DNA of 64,000 nucleotides. Source: Gigantopelta aegis (Eukaryota > Mollusca > Gastropoda > Neomphalida > Peltospiridae). Made by a program: the position numbers and the translations under genes. Positions 59,571 through 64,000 of the stretch are shown here, in pieces. The stretch spans positions 75,784,679-75,848,678 of the forward strand of contig NC_054702.1 in the NCBI RefSeq assembly GCF_016097555.1, read 5' to 3'. Every line of letters starts with the position of its first letter. Position 1 is the stretch's first letter. The notes under the pieces were generated by a model. The model searched no databases. It saw only the letters and a program-made list of their open reading frames with translations, and was not told where the DNA came from.

Positions 59571-61830
59571 ATTTTTTATTAGCCATTATATAAAGTAAAA
59601 TTTCAGTCACATTCCACAATTTTAAAAAAAAAAAGGGGGGGGGGGGGATGGAAAGCAAAAACCAAACGCAACAACCAACATATGCAAAAACATTAACGAA
59701 ATGAAAAATACCCACAACACCCCCCCCCCACCAAAAAACAACACCCACATAAAAAAAAAAAAAAAAAAAAAAATACCACAAACAGTAAAATAATAATAAA
59801 CAACCCATAAACAAAAACATTTAAGAAATCAACAATTAAACAGACACCGTCAACAACCAACGGCGTGTAAACGTACCAGCAGACATGCATCAGTGACTGC
59901 AGACAATTGAATACATTACATCAAAAAACAAGAGGTCGTCACCTGATTATTATTACTAAGACTTTTATTATTATTATTAATTTGTTTTATACAGTTAATT
60001 ATTATGTGGTTAAAATATTTAAATCATGATTTTGTTTTACTTAATTAACGTTTTCAGTTTCCATTTCAAAGCGATTACATTTACATTGCCCGACCATGCA
60101 ATACGCAATTATAAACATATATATGCATTTAAATAAATATGGTTGATGTAAAACTAAACTTTCACTGTTATATTATATACCACAGTATATTTATATAACT
60201 TGTAGTTTTAAATACGATTTTAAAATAATATTTTGTTTTATAGGACTGATATAGTCTACTAACACACATGTTCAGTGCAACAAAATTTAATAATTTCTTA
60301 AAAGATAAAATACAAGTCGAATCCCCCCACCCATATATAATATTAATTTTTAAAAATTTGGTTATATCAATTATGTCATCTGTTTATTTTACATGTGTCC
60401 GATTATTCATTTGGAGAGGATTATTATTTTCCATTTTTGGTTTGTTGTTTTGGGATTTTTAAAATTTCCTTTTGCCTGGGAAAATGGGGTTCTTAGTTAT
60501 GTAATAGTGAAACATAAAGAAATAATATCAGGGTGCAAAAAAAATCCATTGATTAAAGAAAATGTGCACTGTGGAGGTTTTGTTATGGTATCGTACAATG
60601 CAAATGAATATTGATACAATCGATTCATATGTAGTTTTCTGATAATAGTTTAAAATGTCAAAATTAGAAATCCAGCAATCAGTTGTTGTAACTGCACATA
60701 ATATGTATACCTTTACTGAATAGCATAATACACTAATACATTTAAACATATGTTGACAGAAATATTAAGATATACGTATACAAAAATATCTTAAATTGAC
60801 AGTTTCAAAAGCAATAACCAAGAAATACAAAATAACTCCCCCCAAAAACCCCCAAAACAAAACAAAAACAAAACAAACAACAACACTAAACAAAACAACA
60901 ACAACAACCACAAAACAGTTGTATGGAATAATTTATTTTTGACTTTTTAATTTAATAGTAAGCCGTATTACATTACAGGAGCCAAATAGTTTCTCGATTT
61001 ATTTCTGTTTGTTTTTGTAGGGTTTTTTTTTTCAGTTTCGAAGCAAATAATTACAAACAGGCTATTTTATTTTAAAAATACATGCCGAACTTAGTTTCTG
61101 TAATAATAAATTTCTGCATGTGTTCTGTTTTGTTATGGAATATTTGTAAGCAATCTAGACCCTACATATAAAATAAATTAGAACGATCTCGGTAACATTA
61201 AATTTAAAAAGAGATATGTAGTTTATAAAATACAAATCCTATTCTAAATAAGTTAATAGCATGCCTTTTTGTATTATTGTAATACCGAGTCGGTTTCCAA
61301 GTATTAAAATGTAATATTACGGCAATCAACTTCTTAAAGAGCCACTCATTACAGAACCAGTATCTAATATAGTTTTCATTTTGTTCGAGTTTTGCGCTTG
61401 TTTTGTGGGGTTTTAATCGTCTATATTAGCTATTTAAACAAGTGGTTAAAATATAATTCTGTTTTTGATAGTTTAAAAATATATTTATTTGCGCATAATT
61501 TTATATTTTTACATTAGTAACTGAGTACCGTATTGTCAATGCGTTCTACTTTGCGATAACGACACAGAATACTATACACACAGTAGACAACACAGACAAA
61601 TTATATACATACTGCATGTTCGTGTTGAAATGTGAACGATTTGAAATCACTTCCTAGATGTATAGCTGCGGATGAGTATATCTCAGGCAAGTAGATTTAA
61701 TTTCCAAAGAATAAAATCGCTGTCAGCATCACCGCTCCATTGACGTTCTCTTCGTCAACAATTGAAATTAAATGTTGTCCGACAAAGTTAACTTGCTAAG
61801 TGTAAATTTGAAAAAGAGACTCTTTCTTAC

Positions 61831-61990
61831 CTGCTTTCGTTTTGTTACGTTACCGAGTGTGGACAAGACTAGAGTTTAACGTTGCACTTATAGCTGAGCG
61901 AGGAACAATGAACACGTTATCTGATTGGGAGCTCTTCAACTCTAACCTGTCGCCGCACTGACCCACAAAAGTGACCTCCGGAGTTTGCGC
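61831..61990 (-). other. prox: Probable 5' exon of prox (upper limit unknown)
   Basis: A strong donor, GAAAGCAG|GTAAGAAA on the minus strand, ends an exon at 61831. Joined to the exon at 54899 it gives the in-frame codons CAA AAC GAA AGC AGA, preceded by a TAA stop. The exon contains no ATG as far as about 62000, so on this splice form it is 5' UTR and the first in-frame ATG is at 50991. The transcription start was not located. The opposite-strand gene begins its ATG at 62019, so the two 5' ends lie within about 190 bp. Another first exon or promoter is possible. Confidence 0.55.
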
Positions 61991-62018
61991 ACTCGGCCGG
62001 TGGCTCACTAAGGCCGCC
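61832..62018. promoter_or_regulatory. Putative divergent promoter region
   Basis: The minus-strand prox 5' exon and the plus-strand ATG at 62019 are separated by less than 190 bp of higher-GC sequence, rich in CpG compared with its surroundings. No TATA box stands out. The transcription starts of both genes must lie in or beside this interval unless the prox exon is internal. Confidence 0.4.
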
Positions 62019-62099
62019 ATGCTTGTGTCAAGATTGCGGATCTTTCCGCGTTATATGAGATTGTTTTCTGTCTGTAGATCGCAGGCAGCGAAGCCAAAG
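62019..62099 (+). CDS. First exon, putative mitochondrial protein
   Basis: The ATG at 62019 has an ideal context (GCCGCCATGC). The 27 codons to 62099 read MLVSRLRIFPRYMRLFSVCR and then SQAAKPK: five arginines in the first 20 residues, no acidic residue and alternating hydrophobic positions, as in a mitochondrial targeting presequence. The exon can end at a GC-type donor, CCAAAG|GCAAGT, or four bases later at GCAA|GTAATA; unspliced, the frame runs to a stop at 62180 (54 residues). The mature protein is not in view and I do not recognise it. It is divergent from prox, and the 62-64 kb region shows no further exon of it. Confidence 0.5.
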
Positions 62100-62756
62100 G
62101 CAAGTAATACAGATACAGGACGTAGTAAATTAATGAAGAAATGCACACACAAAAATAATGATATTGTACACATTTTTTGACAGATATAATAATGATTGAG
62201 GCGAGAGCTTTCGATCATTTGGGCTAAGCCTACGGTCACCTTCCTGTGAATGTATTTTGTAAACAGTTTTAAGTACTGTCCCAGCTATATTTGAGTCACA
62301 TTACACAACACGTATTTTAAAATGGACATCATAATTCCCCTCTTTAATATGTAAATAATATGAAATGGTTCAATAATCTTAGATTGCTTCAAATTTGAAG
62401 TAAAATGTATGAACGCAAGGGGAAGCTACTCTGTAAGATTACATTTACCCTTGAACTGACGGTCAGTGTCAAATTGTTGGCCACCCTTTTTAAAATTAAA
62501 TTCAAACCACCTAGCTTAAGTACTCTGTCATTCAAGAGCTAGACAGACGTTTGTACGGTTATGATCGCTCTCTGCCGTCGGAGATCACTCTATAGCAAAA
62601 ACACTGAATGGCTGCAGGGTGCAAAGCAGTGCTTTATATTTACTCATCAACGGGCTAGTGAATGAAAAAACCCACACTAGCCGAATGAAAAAAACCACAC
62701 TAGCCAATTCAAGATTGTTACACGCCAGGCAACATATCAATTACATGTATTAGTAT

Positions 62757-62807
<51 letters not shown>

Positions 62808-62921
62808 TTTTTTTAATTGGGTTATACGATTCCGACAAGTGTACTGATGGCTACATTGCAAGAGTTCCATATTTTCACCACAAATATATTTAAAAAAATT
62901 TTTTTGTTACAATTAGTTCAA

Positions 62922-62940
62922 GGTTAGGGTTAGGGTTAGC
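62922..62940 (+). repeat. Short interstitial telomeric repeat
   Basis: GGTTAGGGTTAGGGTTAG: three TTAGGG-type units. Confidence 0.85.
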
Positions 62941-63225
62941 AACAGTTATATACAATACCTTTTAAAACGATTTGTTCTATAAAACCAACATAATGTTTAT
63001 ATTTCATAATCCAGTATCGCTATGTTTTGCCGTTAAAAAATTGGACATTATGACTACTCTGTATAAAATTTCCTACACAAGGGTGCTTTTGGAAGAAATA
63101 TAGCACAGGAGACAGAATGAGGCATTATGGGACTAAATCTTCGTTTTATTCTGTAGACGTTTGGTTCATTCCATCAAAATACACACAATGAGAACTATTA
63201 AAATGCAGTGTCACTTGTTAATACA

Positions 63226-63300
63226 CTGTATGGTCGAGTGGTTGGAGTGCTCGACTACAGTCCTGATTGTCTGGAGTTTGAATCCAGGCCTAGGCACTAT
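63226..63300 (+). mobile_element. tRNA-like SINE head
   Basis: GGTCGAGTGGTTGGAGTGCT gives a D-arm-like stem, and CTGGAGTTTGAATCCAG forms a perfect T arm. The anticodon arm and acceptor stem do not pair, so it is a SINE-derived tRNA relic, not a tRNA gene. Confidence 0.6.
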
Positions 63301-63744
63301 GTCATTTGTAGTTGATATAACTAATTCAGTACCCCAAATGTTGGGGAAAAAACGGAACTCTTTCAGTAAAAGATGGAAAGAATTCTCAAGGGCTTTTTAT
63401 TTATTTAGCATATTCCTGCCATGTAACATTTAGCTCAATGTTAGGTGCAAATGAACTGGCTACAAGCAATTGGTCTACAGCTTTGTGAGCTCATTTACAA
63501 TCTGAAAACCCTGAGATGTCTCGAGGCTTTCCGATTGTGGTTAATAAAGCATTCGAAACACCTCGATCATGGTTCACAAACATAGCATGAAACACGGAAG
63601 TGTACGTTTACTGTTTTGGTCGTCGATATTTGTGTCGTCTGACTAATACAGTAAACTAAAATGTGTTACAGTGACAGTTTGATTCTGACAAAATAATCTA
63701 CTCGCCAAAAATATTGCTCTGGGCACGGTTGACATAGATTCCCA

Positions 63745-63903
63745 CTCTAATACAACAATTCTAAGTTTGACACTAAATACCTTTACATTAATAATTTTTG
63801 AATTCGCCGATAACAAATATTTCGCTTTATATTTGGTATCGGCAATCTCGAAAATTATCAATGTAAAGGTATTTAGTGTCTTAGAATTTTTGTTGTGTTA
63901 GAG
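63745..63903. repeat. Long hairpin, about 70-bp arms
   Basis: CTCTAATACAACAATTCTAA ... CACTAAATACCTTTACATTA pairs with the inverted series TAATGTAAAGG-type sequence ending GTTGTGTTAGAG. The loop is about 10-20 bp. It sits against the right inverted repeat. Confidence 0.85.
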
Positions 63904-64000
63904 CAGTAATCTTTGTCTATGATGTGGTAGTCAGCCATTCCGCGTTTTCGTTATAAAGTGATATCTGACAGCAGAGAGCGATCATAACTGTACAAAAGTC

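Larger units (their letters stand above)
62546..64000. mobile_element. Element bounded by about 70-bp inverted repeats
   Basis: GTTATGATCGCTCTCTGC at 62557-62574 has its inverted match at 63971-63988. With gaps, similarity extends over about 62546-62612 and 63931-64000 (GGAATGGCTG is still shared). No transposase is visible inside. The interior holds (TA)n at 62757-62804, a telomere-like run, a tRNA-like SINE head and a long hairpin. The right limit may lie outside the window. Confidence 0.65.

Noticed and set aside
62922..62940. Chromosome end
   Set aside because: Only three telomere-type units, flanked by ordinary sequence on both sides.
63226..63300. Functional tRNA gene
   Set aside because: T arm and D arm are recognisable but the acceptor and anticodon stems do not pair.

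Overview
The window looks like AT-rich nuclear DNA of a lophotrochozoan animal, most likely a mollusc. The evidence is spliced genes with GT/AG introns and no operons, a protostome-type Prospero homeodomain, and many copies of a tRNA-headed SINE superfamily whose modules I associate with mollusc genomes. I cannot name the species.

The main gene is a Prospero/Prox homeobox gene on the minus strand, covering about 35 kb (roughly 61.9 kb down to 26.4 kb). I could place six exons: a non-coding or N-terminal exon ending at 61831, a 77-bp exon at 54823-54899, a large exon at 49364-51011 with the probable start ATG at 50991, two exons encoding the atypical homeodomain and the first part of the Prospero domain (43030-43179 and 29715-29859), and the terminal exon 26914-27099. 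The coding segments sum to 2109 bp, in phase, giving about 702 residues. All junctions are GT-AG; only the donor of the large exon is uncertain. Introns run from 2.6 to 13.2 kb and hold minisatellites, microsatellites, SINEs and GC-richer islands that may be enhancers.

Two gene starts flank it. At 2451-2543 (minus) lies the first coding exon of a type II Golgi membrane protein resembling polypeptide GalNAc-transferase 2; the rest lies beyond the left edge. At 62019-62099 (plus), about 190 bp from the Prox 5' exon and divergent from it, is a short first exon encoding a mitochondrial-presequence-like peptide.

The 2.5-26 kb interval has no host gene I can support. It holds at least fifteen SINE copies of several heads and tails, a degenerate non-LTR retrotransposon with a SINE nested in it, a 29-bp minisatellite of about 40 units, and several foldback elements. 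The right end (62.5-64 kb) is bounded by an inverted repeat of about 70 bp per arm.

The most unusual structure is at 42535-43022: six tandem 75/88-bp units made from the 3' end of the Prox homeodomain exon plus its splice donor, sitting directly beside the real exon inside the next intron. One unit still encodes the unchanged homeodomain segment, with only synonymous differences, and keeps the donor.
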